Assembly (NCBI GenBank): GCA_964441275.1
Contig: CAYTUG010000001.1
Coordinates: forward strand, 1 to 64,000
Direction: 5' to 3'
Length of the DNA: 64,000 bases
From: SZUA-584 sp964441275
GTDB taxonomy: Bacteria > Bacillota > Clostridia > Christensenellales > SZUA-584
In this document: positions 41,222 to 49,927 of the stretch, in pieces
Position numbering within the stretch: position 1 is the first letter of the stretch
Layout: each line of letters starts with the position of its first letter
Notes under the pieces: generated by a model
The model's database searches: none
What the model was told of the DNA's origin: nothing
What the model saw: the letters and a program-made list of their open reading frames with translations, nothing else
Position numbers and translations under genes: made by a program

Positions 41222-42865
41222 TTATTTATCTCTTTCGCGCAATTCAACGCGGCGAATCTTGCCGCTTATTGTTTTTGGCAGCTCTGTTACAAACTCAATC
41301 ACGCGGGGATATTTATACGGAGCGGTAACTTTTTTTACATGTTCCTGCAGCTCTTTCGCTAACTGATCGCTTGGCTTGTAACCTTTTGCCAATACAATTG
41401 TAGCCTTAACAATTTGGCCGCGTTCCGGGTGGGGCACCCCCGTTATTGCGGTTTCCAAAACCGCCGGATGCTCCATAAGCGCGCTTTCAACCTCGAAAGG
41501 CCCTATGCGGTATCCCGAGCTTTTAATAACATCGTCGGTACGCCCGACATACCAAAAGTATCCGTCTTCGTCTTTCCAAGCTACATCGCCCGTATGGTAA
41601 ACGCCGTCGTGCCATACCGAGCCCGTAAGATCCGCATCCCTAAAGTAACCCAAAAACATTCCGGGCGACACGCCGTTAGCGGTGCTTATGACAATTTCGC
41701 CGGGCTCGCCCCATCCGCACGGCTCGCCCGCTTCGTTTACAATTTCCACGTCAAAAAGAGGGGACGGTTTGCCCATAGAGCCGGGGCGCGGCTGCACATA
41801 TATGTAGTTTGCAACCGAAAGAGTCGTTTCGGTCTGCCCGAAACCTTCCATCATTTTAAGCCCTGTCGCCGCTTTAAACTGGCTGAAAACCTCCGGGTTT
41901 AGCGGCTCGCCCGCTATTGTTGCAAACTTCAAGTGCGAAAAATCAAATTTATTTAAATCTTCTTTAATAAAATAACGGTATATCGTGGGAGGCGCGCAAA
42001 ATGTAGTGACCTTGTTTTCGCATATTGCGGACAGCATTTGCGCAGGTACAAACTTTTCATGATCATAAACGAAAACCGCAGTCTCCGCCAGCCATTGACC
42101 GTACAGCTTCCCCCAGACGGATTTCGCCCAGCCTGTATCCGAAACAGTCAGATGAAGGCCTTCCGGATCGACGTTCTGCCAGTAAACAGCCGTAGGGATA
42201 TGCCCGAGCGGATAAGTGTAAGAATGTATTACCATCTTGGGAAGCCCTGTCGTGCCCGAAGTAAAATACAAAAGCATAATGTCGTCTTTGTCCGGCAAAT
42301 CGTCCACAACAAGAGAATCGTCTGCCGCCTCTACTCCCTCTTTGTAACTGAGCCAACCGTCACGTTCACCGTCAAGAATCGCTTTGTATTCTAAAGTGGG
42401 CATATTTTGCGCCATATCTATGCTTGATGATATATCGCCCGAGGATGTGCACACAATCATACGGATGCCCGCCGCATTGACGCGGTATTCAATATCCTTT
42501 TTTGTTAGCAGGTGTGTGGCGGGTATTGTGATAGCGCCTATCTTGTGCAGCGCCATTATAGTGTACCAGAATTCATGGTGGCGTTTAAGTATAACCATCA
42601 CTTTATCGCCTTTTTTTATTCCCACTGAAAGAAAAAAGTTTGCCGCTTTGTCGGACAAACGTTTGATATCGGAAAAGCTAAACGTATGCTTTTCGCCGTT
42701 TTCGTTCAGCCAAACAAGCGCGCGCTTATTTGGTTTTTGCTCTGCCAACTTGTCGAGCACATCATAAGCGAAATTAAATTTTTCCGGCACCTCTATTTTA
42801 AAATTGCTTTTAAAATCTTCGTACGAATTATAATCGGGCTTTACGTATCTTTCGAATATTCTCAT
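41222..42865 (-). CDS. AMP-forming acyl-CoA synthetase (medium-chain/acetyl-CoA synthetase-like)
   Basis: The 547-residue enzyme has the adenylation motif LLYFTSGTTGLPKM, YHTGDVAWKDEDGYFWYVGR and the C-terminal catalytic lysine region KTISGKIRRVE. It makes an acyl-adenylate and then acyl-CoA. The N-terminal segment groups it with medium-chain or aromatic acid ligases, not with long-chain ones. It starts nine bases after the XRE-cupin gene. The ATG after aggggac was chosen over one 13 codons upstream. Confidence 0.92.
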   Translation of the reverse strand: MRIFERYVKPDYNSYEDFKSNFKIEVPEKFNFAYDVLDKLAEQKPNKRALVWLNENGEKHTFSFSDIKRLSDKAANFFLSVGIKKGDKVMVILKRHHEFWYTIMALHKIGAITIPATHLLTKKDIEYRVNAAGIRMIVCTSSGDISSSIDMAQNMPTLEYKAILDGERDGWLSYKEGVEAADDSLVVDDLPDKDDIMLLYFTSGTTGLPKMVIHSYTYPLGHIPTAVYWQNVDPEGLHLTVSDTGWAKSVWGKLYGQWLAETAVFVYDHEKFVPAQMLSAICENKVTTFCAPPTIYRYFIKEDLNKFDFSHLKFATIAGEPLNPEVFSQFKAATGLKMMEGFGQTETTLSVANYIYVQPRPGSMGKPSPLFDVEIVNEAGEPCGWGEPGEIVISTANGVSPGMFLGYFRDADLTGSVWHDGVYHTGDVAWKDEDGYFWYVGRTDDVIKSSGYRIGPFEVESALMEHPAVLETAITGVPHPERGQIVKATIVLAKGYKPSDQLAKELQEHVKKVTAPYKYPRVIEFVTELPKTISGKIRRVELRERDK

Positions 42866-42873
42866 AATGTCCC

Positions 42874-43428
42874 CTACTTTGTAATTACAGCAAGAAACCT
42901 GCACACTCCGCCTTGCGCTTTCATAGCGTGAGGATGCCTTGCATCAAAATAAGCAGCATCGCCTTTGTTAAGGTTTATCTGCTGTTTGTCGATATATAGT
43001 ATCATGCCGCCTTCAATTATATAATTAAATTCGTGCCCTTCGTGAGATTTCAAATGAGACGTGGCGTCCACTCCGTTAGGCTCCACGGTAACAAGAAACG
43101 GCTCTAACCTCTTGTTTTTAAATATGTATGCAAGGTGTTCGTATTTATACTCTTTGCGGCGCTCCATTTTAAGGCCCTCACCCGCCCGCACCACCGAACA
43201 AACAGAAAGCCGGGGCGTTTCTCCCGTCATGATATCGACAATATCGACCCCAAGCTTGCCTGCCGCAGTATAAAGAAACGAAAATGAAAAATCGCGCTTG
43301 CCCGATTCGTATTCTAAATATTCCTGCACGCTTTTACCCGTAGCTTTTGCCATTTCGGCAACCGATACGTCCATAATCTCCCGAAGCGCCTTAAGACGCT
43401 GCGCTATAAGCATTATATTTTCGTCCAC
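42874..43428 (-). CDS. XRE-family regulator with C-terminal cupin
   Basis: The 184-residue protein has an HTH_XRE domain (about 6-65: AQRLKALREIMDVSVAEMAK) and a cupin domain (about 110-180: HEFNYIIEGGMILYIDK, and NKGDAAYFDARHPHAMKA). Family members such as PuuR repress a catabolic operon until the cupin binds a small ligand. The neighbouring acyl-CoA synthetase is the likely target. I chose GTG, ten bases after aaggag; an ATG five codons later has no site. Confidence 0.87.
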   Translation of the reverse strand: MDENIMLIAQRLKALREIMDVSVAEMAKATGKSVQEYLEYESGKRDFSFSFLYTAAGKLGVDIVDIMTGETPRLSVCSVVRAGEGLKMERRKEYKYEHLAYIFKNKRLEPFLVTVEPNGVDATSHLKSHEGHEFNYIIEGGMILYIDKQQINLNKGDAAYFDARHPHAMKAQGGVCRFLAVITK

Positions 43429-43463
43429 TTTGCATACGCTCCTTATAATTGATAGCATAAAAC

Positions 43464-43554
43464 AAATTTGCCGAATCAAATTTATTGATTTATTTTATAG
43501 TAGCATGATGAAAGTTACAATGTCAATCGGCGGCACATTTTAAAAATTTGCCGA
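43464..43554. repeat. Direct repeat flanking the regulator promoter
   Basis: The 11-base word aaatttgccga occurs at 43464-43474 and again at 43544-43554, on either side of the promoter for the XRE-cupin gene. It may be an operator pair for autoregulation; 11 bases of AT-rich sequence is weak evidence by itself. Confidence 0.4.
43497..43526 (-). promoter_or_regulatory. Promoter of the XRE-cupin/acyl-CoA synthetase operon
   Basis: On the minus strand a perfect -35 TTGACA, an 18-base spacer and TACTAT, about 70 bases before the GTG. Confidence 0.65.
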
Positions 43555-43568
43555 TTTGGATAGAATTC

Positions 43569-43590
43569 CGGCGGGGTTATAGCCCCGCCG
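43569..43590 (-). terminator. Hairpin after clpC
   Basis: A perfect eight-pair GC-rich stem (cggcgggg / ccccgccg) with a six-base loop follows the clpC stop. A T-run is absent on the minus strand, but its position makes it the likely end of the ctsR operon. Confidence 0.55.
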
Positions 43591-43595
43591 TTTGT

Positions 43596-46019
43596 TCAAT
43601 TGTTCTTTTTAAAAGCCGGTTTGCCATCCTGCATATACATAAGCACTTTGTCCTTTATGCTTATCCCGCCTTTTAGGATCTCTTCAGATAGTTGGTCTTC
43701 AACTATCTGCTGTATCATACGCCGCAGCGGGCGCGCGCCATAGTTTTCGTCAAACCCTTCACGGGCAAGATACACAACCGTATCATTTTCGTACTCCAAA
43801 TATATCTCGCGTTCCGCAAGCCTTTTTGTTACGTTGTTTAACATGAGCCGAACTATTTTTCTTGTATGCCCCTCGTTAAGCTTATGGAATACTATTATAT
43901 CGTCCAGCCTGTTGATAAACTCGGGGCGAAACGCCTTTTTAAGCTCTTCCAATATGCTCTGTTTCATCTGCTCGTAACCTAACGCGTCATCCTTAACCGC
44001 AAAGCCAATTCTTTTGACATCAACCCCGCCTGCGCCCAAGTTTGAAGTCATTATGATAACACAGTTTTTAAAGTCTATAAGCCTTCCTTTGGAATCTGTC
44101 AACCGCCCGTCTTCCAATATTTGCAGCAAAATGTTAAACACATCGGGATGCGCTTTTTCTATCTCGTCGAGCAACAGAACCGAATACGGATGCCTTCTTA
44201 TTTTTTCGGTAAGCTGGCCGCCCTCGTCGAAACCCACATATCCGGGAGGCGAACCTATCAGTTTTGATACCGCATGTTTTTCCATATACTCTGACATATC
44301 AAGCCTTATAAGCGCGTCTTCGTCCCCGAAAAGCGCCTCCGCCAACGCGCGCGAAAGCTCTGTTTTCCCTACTCCGGTGGGCCCCAAAAATATGAACGAT
44401 CCAACGGGGCGTTTAGGGTCTTTAAGCCCCGCCCTTGAGCGCCTTATCGCCTTTGATACCGCGGTGCATGCCTCGTCTTGGCCTATCACCCTTTTGTGCA
44501 GCGTATCCTCCAACGCAAGCAACCTTTGCGCCTCGTCCTCGGTTAGCTTAACCACCGGGATTTTCGTCCATTTAGACACAATCTCGGCGATTTCCGTTTC
44601 GTTCACATACGCTTCGCGCTGATTGGTATCATCTTCCCACGCCTGTTTCATTTCCGCTATCTGTTTTTCTATTTTCTTTTCTTCGTCACGAAGCTCCGCC
44701 GCTTTCTCAAACTTCTGCAGCGCAATTGCCTGCTCCTTTTCTTTGCGCAGCTGCTCTTGCACCTGCTCTAAGTTTTTTATATCGGGGGGAGCGGTATAAA
44801 GCCCGAGCCGCACTTTAGAGGCGGCTTCGTCCATCAAATCTATTGCCTTATCGGGAAGGAACCTGTCCATAATATATCTTGCCGAAAGTTCGACAGCCGC
44901 TTCTAACGCCTCGTCCGTTATCTTAACTTTATGATGCGCTTCGTACCTGTCACGCAATCCCTTTAATATCTCAAAAGATTCTTCGGGCGTGGGCTCGCCC
45001 ACCGTTACCGGCTGAAACCGCCTTTCAAGAGCCGCGTCCTTTTCTATGTGCTTTCTGTACTCATCAAAAGTAGTGGCTCCCACCACTTGAATTTCTCCTC
45101 TTGCAAGCGCCGGCTTTAATATGCTTGCCGCGTCCATTGCACCTTCCGCCGCGCCTGCGCCGACAATGGTGTGGATCTCGTCAATGAACAATATCACGTT
45201 CTGGGACTGTTTAATATCCTTCAATGCCTCTTTTAGCCTGTCTTCGAATTCTCCCCTGTATTTTGTGCCTGCAATCATTCCCGCCAAGTCAAGAGAAAAA
45301 ACTCTTTTGCCCCTTAGCAGCTCGGGCACCTTCCCGCTTGCTATACGCTGCGCCAATCCTTCGGCTATCGCCGATTTGCCAACCCCGGGCTCCCCCACTA
45401 AAACGGGGTTGTTTTTTGTACGCCGGGACAATATCTGCGTGATTCGCTCAATCTCCTGCGCGCGTCCAATTACAGGGTCCAACTCTCCGTCCTGCGCGGC
45501 TAACGTTAGATCGCGCCCGTATTTATCAAGTTTCGCGGTTCGCACGTTTTTATCTTTTTTTTGTTCCCCTTTCGATACCCCGTCGCCCGTCACATTATTT
45601 ATTCCTTGTTCAATTTCGTTAAAATCCGCTCCCAAATCGTTCAAAATTTTAAACGCCACTCCGTCTCTTTCACTTATAAGCGCCTTTAATATATGCTCAG
45701 TGCCAATATAGCTTTGCCCTAATTGCTTGGAAAGCGCAACCGAAAGCTCAAGTATCTTTTTAGAGCGGGGAGTATACCCGAAACCTTGTGTGAACGCAAA
45801 ATCTCCATGACCTATAAGCTCTATAACATTTTGCGTAACCGAATCTTCGGTTATGCCGGTCATGTTAAGAAGATTGGCCGCCGCCCCCTCTCTTTCGCAT
45901 ATCAGCCCCAAAAGCAAATGCTCGGTACCTACATAGTTATGCCCAAGCTCACGCGCCTTTCTTTCCGCGTGAACCAAAGCGCTTTTTGCGCCTTCCGTAA
46001 ACCTTGCAAAAAAGTCCAT
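43596..46019 (-). CDS. clpC: ATP-dependent Clp protease ATP-binding subunit ClpC
   Basis: The 807-residue AAA+ unfoldase has two Clp_N repeats (1-145), a first AAA domain with GEPGVGKSAIAEGLA, a UVR-like coiled-coil middle region, a second AAA domain with GPTGVGKTELSRALAE and a C-terminal D2 domain. It works with ClpP; McsB marks its substrates with arginine phosphate. It is the last gene of the ctsR operon and is controlled by CtsR. Confidence 0.97.
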   Translation of the reverse strand: MDFFARFTEGAKSALVHAERKARELGHNYVGTEHLLLGLICEREGAAANLLNMTGITEDSVTQNVIELIGHGDFAFTQGFGYTPRSKKILELSVALSKQLGQSYIGTEHILKALISERDGVAFKILNDLGADFNEIEQGINNVTGDGVSKGEQKKDKNVRTAKLDKYGRDLTLAAQDGELDPVIGRAQEIERITQILSRRTKNNPVLVGEPGVGKSAIAEGLAQRIASGKVPELLRGKRVFSLDLAGMIAGTKYRGEFEDRLKEALKDIKQSQNVILFIDEIHTIVGAGAAEGAMDAASILKPALARGEIQVVGATTFDEYRKHIEKDAALERRFQPVTVGEPTPEESFEILKGLRDRYEAHHKVKITDEALEAAVELSARYIMDRFLPDKAIDLMDEAASKVRLGLYTAPPDIKNLEQVQEQLRKEKEQAIALQKFEKAAELRDEEKKIEKQIAEMKQAWEDDTNQREAYVNETEIAEIVSKWTKIPVVKLTEDEAQRLLALEDTLHKRVIGQDEACTAVSKAIRRSRAGLKDPKRPVGSFIFLGPTGVGKTELSRALAEALFGDEDALIRLDMSEYMEKHAVSKLIGSPPGYVGFDEGGQLTEKIRRHPYSVLLLDEIEKAHPDVFNILLQILEDGRLTDSKGRLIDFKNCVIIMTSNLGAGGVDVKRIGFAVKDDALGYEQMKQSILEELKKAFRPEFINRLDDIIVFHKLNEGHTRKIVRLMLNNVTKRLAEREIYLEYENDTVVYLAREGFDENYGARPLRRMIQQIVEDQLSEEILKGGISIKDKVLMYMQDGKPAFKKNN

Positions 46020-46035
46020 ATCTTATTCCTCCGTA

Positions 46036-47034
46036 TTATACAAAAATATCTCTTAACATATCCGCCCGCGCCGCATCGCGTTCTTGCGGTTTTAACCGTC
46101 CGCTCAAAGCGGCTATTGTCGCCGAGCCTGAATCCATCATTATCCTATAAAGCTGCCCGCTGGTGTACCCCTGCACTATCCCGAGGGAAACCCCAAGAGC
46201 GACGTCCGATATTAACTTTTGCGCTTCGGCATAGTTTATCCTGCGGGCGTGTTTTAGTATGCCAAACGCGCGCCAAATTTTGTCTTCAAGAGCAATGCCC
46301 AATGTGGTATAAAGCTCTTTTCTCGTTCCGCGCTCAAAGTCTATTACCTTTTTTGCCGTTGAGGACAATCTCGAGAGTATTTCACTTTCGCTGACCCCCA
46401 ACGTTATTTGGTTGGAAATTTGATAGAATGCGCCGGTGGCGGCGCTGCCTTCGCCAAAAGCGCCTCTTACTGTCATTCCTATTTTGCCCACAAGCGCCGA
46501 AATGCGCTGTATGCCCTTAGCCGCAGTTAAAGCGGGCAAATGCATCATCAAAGACGCCCGTAAACCAGTGCCGACGTTGGTGGGGCAGCTTGACAAAAAT
46601 CCAAGCTGATCGTCAAATGCGTACTCAACCCCATTTCCAAGCATGTTGTCAAGTTTATCAGCTAAGTCGTAAGTCGTTTTAAGCGATAGACCCGAGCCTA
46701 AGCTCTGCAGCCTGTAATGGTCTTCCTCCAATATCATAACGCTTACGCTTTTATCCTTATTGCATATCAAGCCGCCTTTTTTATCAAGTTCGCCGCTTAT
46801 TATATGCCCTTCTATAAGTACACGCCGGTCAAGCTCGGATAAATCCGCTAAATGCGTGTATTCAAACTCCGGCGAAACAAGAATACTTTCTTTTGCGCCC
46901 TGGTGAACTTTATTAATTTCCTCCGGTGAGCTTATGTGCGAGGGGAATGGCAAATCGCTTAGGTTTCTTGCTAACCTTATGCGGGTGGAAACCACGACAT
47001 CGCACTCGGGCGCATAGTCTTTAAACCACTGCAT
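46036..47034 (-). CDS. mcsB: Protein-arginine kinase McsB
   Basis: The 332-residue protein matches the phosphagen kinase fold: VVSTRIRLARNLSDLPFP, then LSSCPTNVGTGLRASLMMHL and RGAFGEGS. McsB phosphorylates arginines on damaged proteins and on CtsR. It abuts mcsA (no gap) and lies 16 bases before clpC. Confidence 0.95.
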   Translation of the reverse strand: MQWFKDYAPECDVVVSTRIRLARNLSDLPFPSHISSPEEINKVHQGAKESILVSPEFEYTHLADLSELDRRVLIEGHIISGELDKKGGLICNKDKSVSVMILEEDHYRLQSLGSGLSLKTTYDLADKLDNMLGNGVEYAFDDQLGFLSSCPTNVGTGLRASLMMHLPALTAAKGIQRISALVGKIGMTVRGAFGEGSAATGAFYQISNQITLGVSESEILSRLSSTAKKVIDFERGTRKELYTTLGIALEDKIWRAFGILKHARRINYAEAQKLISDVALGVSLGIVQGYTSGQLYRIMMDSGSATIAALSGRLKPQERDAARADMLRDIFV

Positions 47035-47529
47035 CTATTTTTCCCCCTTTTCAATAAGAGCTATCTCATCGCGCAGCCTCGCCGCCTCTTCGTAATTTTC
47101 AACCTCTACCGCCTCGCACAACTTTTGTTTCAAATAATCCTTTTGCCGCACCGGGCCGGTTTGCATATTGCCGCTCAAACCGATAACTCCTGCCGGACGT
47201 TTACCCGTATGCGCGGTGCTTATATGTATTGCCTTTAAAACCGGCTGTATAAAATCTTTAAACACCTTATAACAATTCGCGCATCCAAGCTTGCCTATTT
47301 TCTTAAAATCGGCAAGAGTTGTACCGCAAATTTCGCATTTTAAGTTTTGCGCCTCTTCTTCCTCATAGAACGCGCTTAAGAAATCTTTAAAAGAAAGCCA
47401 AGGCATAACCGCAATGTTTTTCTTTTTAAGCGCGCACTGGGCACAAAGATGCAGTGTTTGCATTTGACCGTCTACAAAGCTTGTCATATGTACGCTTGCG
47501 TTGTTTTTATTGCAATTATCGCATAACAT
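47035..47529 (-). CDS. mcsA: McsB activator McsA
   Basis: The 164-residue protein has two zinc sites (CDNCNKN, CAQCALKK, CEICGTT, CANCYKVF) and a C-terminal UVR motif (LKQKLCEAVEVENYEEAARL). It activates McsB and lets ClpC recognise its partner. It sits between ctsR and mcsB. Confidence 0.93.
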   Translation of the reverse strand: MLCDNCNKNNASVHMTSFVDGQMQTLHLCAQCALKKKNIAVMPWLSFKDFLSAFYEEEEAQNLKCEICGTTLADFKKIGKLGCANCYKVFKDFIQPVLKAIHISTAHTGKRPAGVIGLSGNMQTGPVRQKDYLKQKLCEAVEVENYEEAARLRDEIALIEKGEK

Positions 47530-47532
47530 TTA

Positions 47533-48006
47533 TTATTCTTCCTCCCTGCTAAGCAGAGTTATCACAAACTGCTTTAAAATATTTGCCCTTATGTTGTCCT
47601 TTAACATAGCTGCCGGGCTGGCTAACGCTTTATCCGAAATTGCGGCGCTCATAAGTACGCCTTCGTCTTTGGTGACCGAACCGCTTTCGACAAGCCTGCA
47701 AATAATGTCCTGTGCATCGCGCTCCGATATACGCTCTCCTATACGCGTGGTTATAAGTCTGAACAGATGCTCGGAACTGTCCAAGCTTAGCCGCAATACC
47801 CTTATGTACCCCCCGCCGCCGCGGCGGCTTTCAATAATATACCCTTTTTCGGGTGTAAACCTGGTAGCCAACACATAATTTATCTGAGAAGGCGCACAGT
47901 TAAAATGCTGCGCCAGCTCGTTGCGCTTAAGCTCTATCCTTCCTTCGTAATCGCTCATCAATTCCTTTATAAACTCTTCTATTGTATCGCTTAATACAGA
48001 CATCAA
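47533..48006 (-). CDS. ctsR: CtsR transcriptional repressor
   Basis: The 157-residue repressor has the winged HTH with LAQHFNCAPSQINYVLATRF and the Gly-rich wing ESRRGGGGYIRV. It represses heat-shock clp genes until heat or McsB releases it. It is the first gene of the operon and has a CtsR box in its leader. Confidence 0.95.
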   Translation of the reverse strand: MMSVLSDTIEEFIKELMSDYEGRIELKRNELAQHFNCAPSQINYVLATRFTPEKGYIIESRRGGGGYIRVLRLSLDSSEHLFRLITTRIGERISERDAQDIICRLVESGSVTKDEGVLMSAAISDKALASPAAMLKDNIRANILKQFVITLLSREEE

Positions 48007-48022
48007 ACATTTACCTTTCTCT

Positions 48023-48039
48023 CTTGACTATCTTTGACC
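48023..48039 (-). promoter_or_regulatory. CtsR operator
   Basis: On the minus strand the heptads GGTCAAA and AGTCAAG are separated by gat. This matches the CtsR consensus (a tandem heptad GGTCAAA, spacer of three) with two mismatches in the second copy. It lies about ten bases downstream of the -10 box, where bound CtsR would block RNA polymerase. Confidence 0.88.
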
Positions 48040-48048
48040 TTCATTTGT

Positions 48049-48076
48049 ATTATACTATGTTTTTCAGAAAAATCAA
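48049..48076 (-). promoter_or_regulatory. Promoter of the ctsR-mcsA-mcsB-clpC operon
   Basis: On the minus strand TTGATT, a 16-base spacer and the perfect -10 TATAAT, immediately upstream of the CtsR box. Confidence 0.75.
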
Positions 48077-48178
48077 GCGTTGATTATTAAAGTTGTCTGA
48101 AAAAAGCCCGCCAAAATTAAAGCGCGCTTATATTTATAATATTAACCCGCCCAATCTTTAAAAATGGTTTAAACACTT

Positions 48179-48877
48179 TTAATATTGTATTGTTTCAAAA
48201 TCTTTTGCTGCATGACCGGCAAGGTAAGCCTTAACCCCTTCAAATATCGCTTTTGAGCACTGAAGCTGATAGCTTTTTGTCTGCAAAAGCTGCTCTTCGG
48301 TCTCGTTAGACAAAAATCCGCACTCAACCAAAACGCAAGTGCACTTGCCGCTCCGTAATATAAAGTAGTTTTCCGCCTTATGTTTTCTTGGCCTTGGCGG
48401 CTCAAGAACCGCATTTAGCTCTTGTTGAATATAACCTGCCAACGCTTCTCCTTCAACAGAATCGCAAAAATAGAATACCTGCGGTCCGCACACTGCGGAA
48501 TCGCCGTATTTATTCATATGCACCGAAATTACAATATCCGCATTTGATTGCTCAATTATTTTTCTCCGGCTTTCCATATCGGCGCTCTTGGTTTCGCCTA
48601 ACGCCTCGCTGTTTTCTCGGGTCATGATAACCTCAAACCCCGCTTTTTTAAACTGCGCTTTTAGCATCTTGGCGACAGCAAGGTTAAGCCCTGCCTCTTT
48701 TACTGCCGTGTATCTGCCTACCGCGCCTCCGTCAAATCCGCCGTGCCCCGCATCGATTACGATAGCCGTATCCTTTTGATTGAAGGCTGTTTTAGTGTGC
48801 GGCATAATAAAATGAGTGCCAAATATCATTGCGACAACAACAAAAAAGACAATGTAACTTGCGGTCCGTCTCATCAA
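48179..48877 (-). CDS. cwlD: Germination-specific N-acetylmuramoyl-L-alanine amidase
   Basis: The 232-residue Amidase_3 protein has an N-terminal membrane segment (about 6-26) and the zinc residues in DAGHGGFDGGA, the Glu of KEAGLNLAVAK and SVHMNKYGD, with the catalytic Glu in LVECGFLSN. CwlD acts with PdaA to make muramic delta-lactam in the spore cortex. Its length and the start match CwlD and not the larger autolysins. It is a single gene. Confidence 0.9.
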   Translation of the reverse strand: MMRRTASYIVFFVVVAMIFGTHFIMPHTKTAFNQKDTAIVIDAGHGGFDGGAVGRYTAVKEAGLNLAVAKMLKAQFKKAGFEVIMTRENSEALGETKSADMESRRKIIEQSNADIVISVHMNKYGDSAVCGPQVFYFCDSVEGEALAGYIQQELNAVLEPPRPRKHKAENYFILRSGKCTCVLVECGFLSNETEEQLLQTKSYQLQCSKAIFEGVKAYLAGHAAKDFETIQY

Positions 48878-48927
48878 AAAATCCTCCGCATTTATATCAT
48901 CTTATTATTGTTTATGTATTGATTATG

Positions 48928-49923
48928 TCAAAACAACGGTTTTGATGCGCAAGCGTTAAGCCGCAAAGGCTGTGCGCATTGCCTTGCATAATATGCCGCG
49001 CATCCTATCATTGCGGCGTTATCGGTGCAATACTTCGGTTCAGGCAAGTATAGCTGTATGCCCGCCTTTTTTGCACGCATGGAAAACTCTTCCCTAAGCG
49101 CCGTATTAGACGAAACCCCGCCCGCGACTCCTATTTTTTTGATGCCTTTTTGCTGTGCGGCTTTAAAGGTATTGTCTGCAAGATATGAAATTGCCTCTTG
49201 CTGAAAGCTGGCAGCGATATCCGCTTTATTGTATTTCTCGTTTTTTTGGTCTAAATTGTGCATATGGTTTATTACCGCAGTTTTAAGACCGCTGAAAGTA
49301 AAATCTAAATGCGGTTCATTTTTAAAACCGCGCGGATAATCGTAAACAGGCGCTCCTTCCCTTGCTAAAGCTTCAAGCTTATGACCGCCTGGATAGCCGA
49401 GCCCTAATGTGCGGGCGGTTTTGTCAAACGCCTCGCCCACAGCATCGTCACGCGTTTTAGCAATAAGAATGTATTTACCGTAATCTTCAACCTCCACAAT
49501 ATGCGTATGACCGCCCGATACCGCCAAACATAAAAACGGCGGGGCAAGCTTTTGATGGGAAATATAAAGCGAACAAATGTGGCCTTCTATATGGTGCACA
49601 GGTATGAGGGGCAGCTCTAAATAATACGACAGCGCTTTAGCGTAAGCAACGCCCGAAAGCAGCGCGCCTATAAGCCCCGGCCCGTCCGTAACCGCAATTG
49701 CGCTAAGCGAATCAAACCCGGTCTTTGCTTCGGCAAGCGCATTTTCAACAATATAGGGGAGTTTTTGTATATGGTTGCGGGAAGCGATTTCCGGCACTAC
49801 GCCGCCGTATTTTTCATGCTCTTTTTGCGTATATACCGCGTTGCTTAACACTTTGCGGCCGGCAGTTACTGCCGCTGCAGTCTCGTCACACGATGTTTCT
49901 ATAGCAAGTATCAGTTTTTCCAT
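48928..49923 (-). CDS. tsaD: tRNA threonylcarbamoyladenosine transferase TsaD
   Basis: The 331-residue protein begins LILAIETSCDETAAAV, has HHIEGHICSLY with the metal histidines, AVSGGHTHIVEV and DAVGEAFDKTARTLGLGYPG. With TsaB and TsaE it transfers the threonylcarbamoyl group to A37 of tRNAs that read ANN codons. The upstream 19 in-frame residues lack family similarity, so the ATG at 49923 was chosen. TsaB and TsaE are not in the window. Confidence 0.95.
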   Translation of the reverse strand: MEKLILAIETSCDETAAAVTAGRKVLSNAVYTQKEHEKYGGVVPEIASRNHIQKLPYIVENALAEAKTGFDSLSAIAVTDGPGLIGALLSGVAYAKALSYYLELPLIPVHHIEGHICSLYISHQKLAPPFLCLAVSGGHTHIVEVEDYGKYILIAKTRDDAVGEAFDKTARTLGLGYPGGHKLEALAREGAPVYDYPRGFKNEPHLDFTFSGLKTAVINHMHNLDQKNEKYNKADIAASFQQEAISYLADNTFKAAQQKGIKKIGVAGGVSSNTALREEFSMRAKKAGIQLYLPEPKYCTDNAAMIGCAAYYARQCAQPLRLNACASKPLF

Positions 49924-49927
49924 ACTG

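Noticed and set aside
45121..45711. 196-codon plus-strand frame opposite clpC
   Set aside because: Ser/Pro-rich antisense shadow of a highly conserved gene; no start signals.
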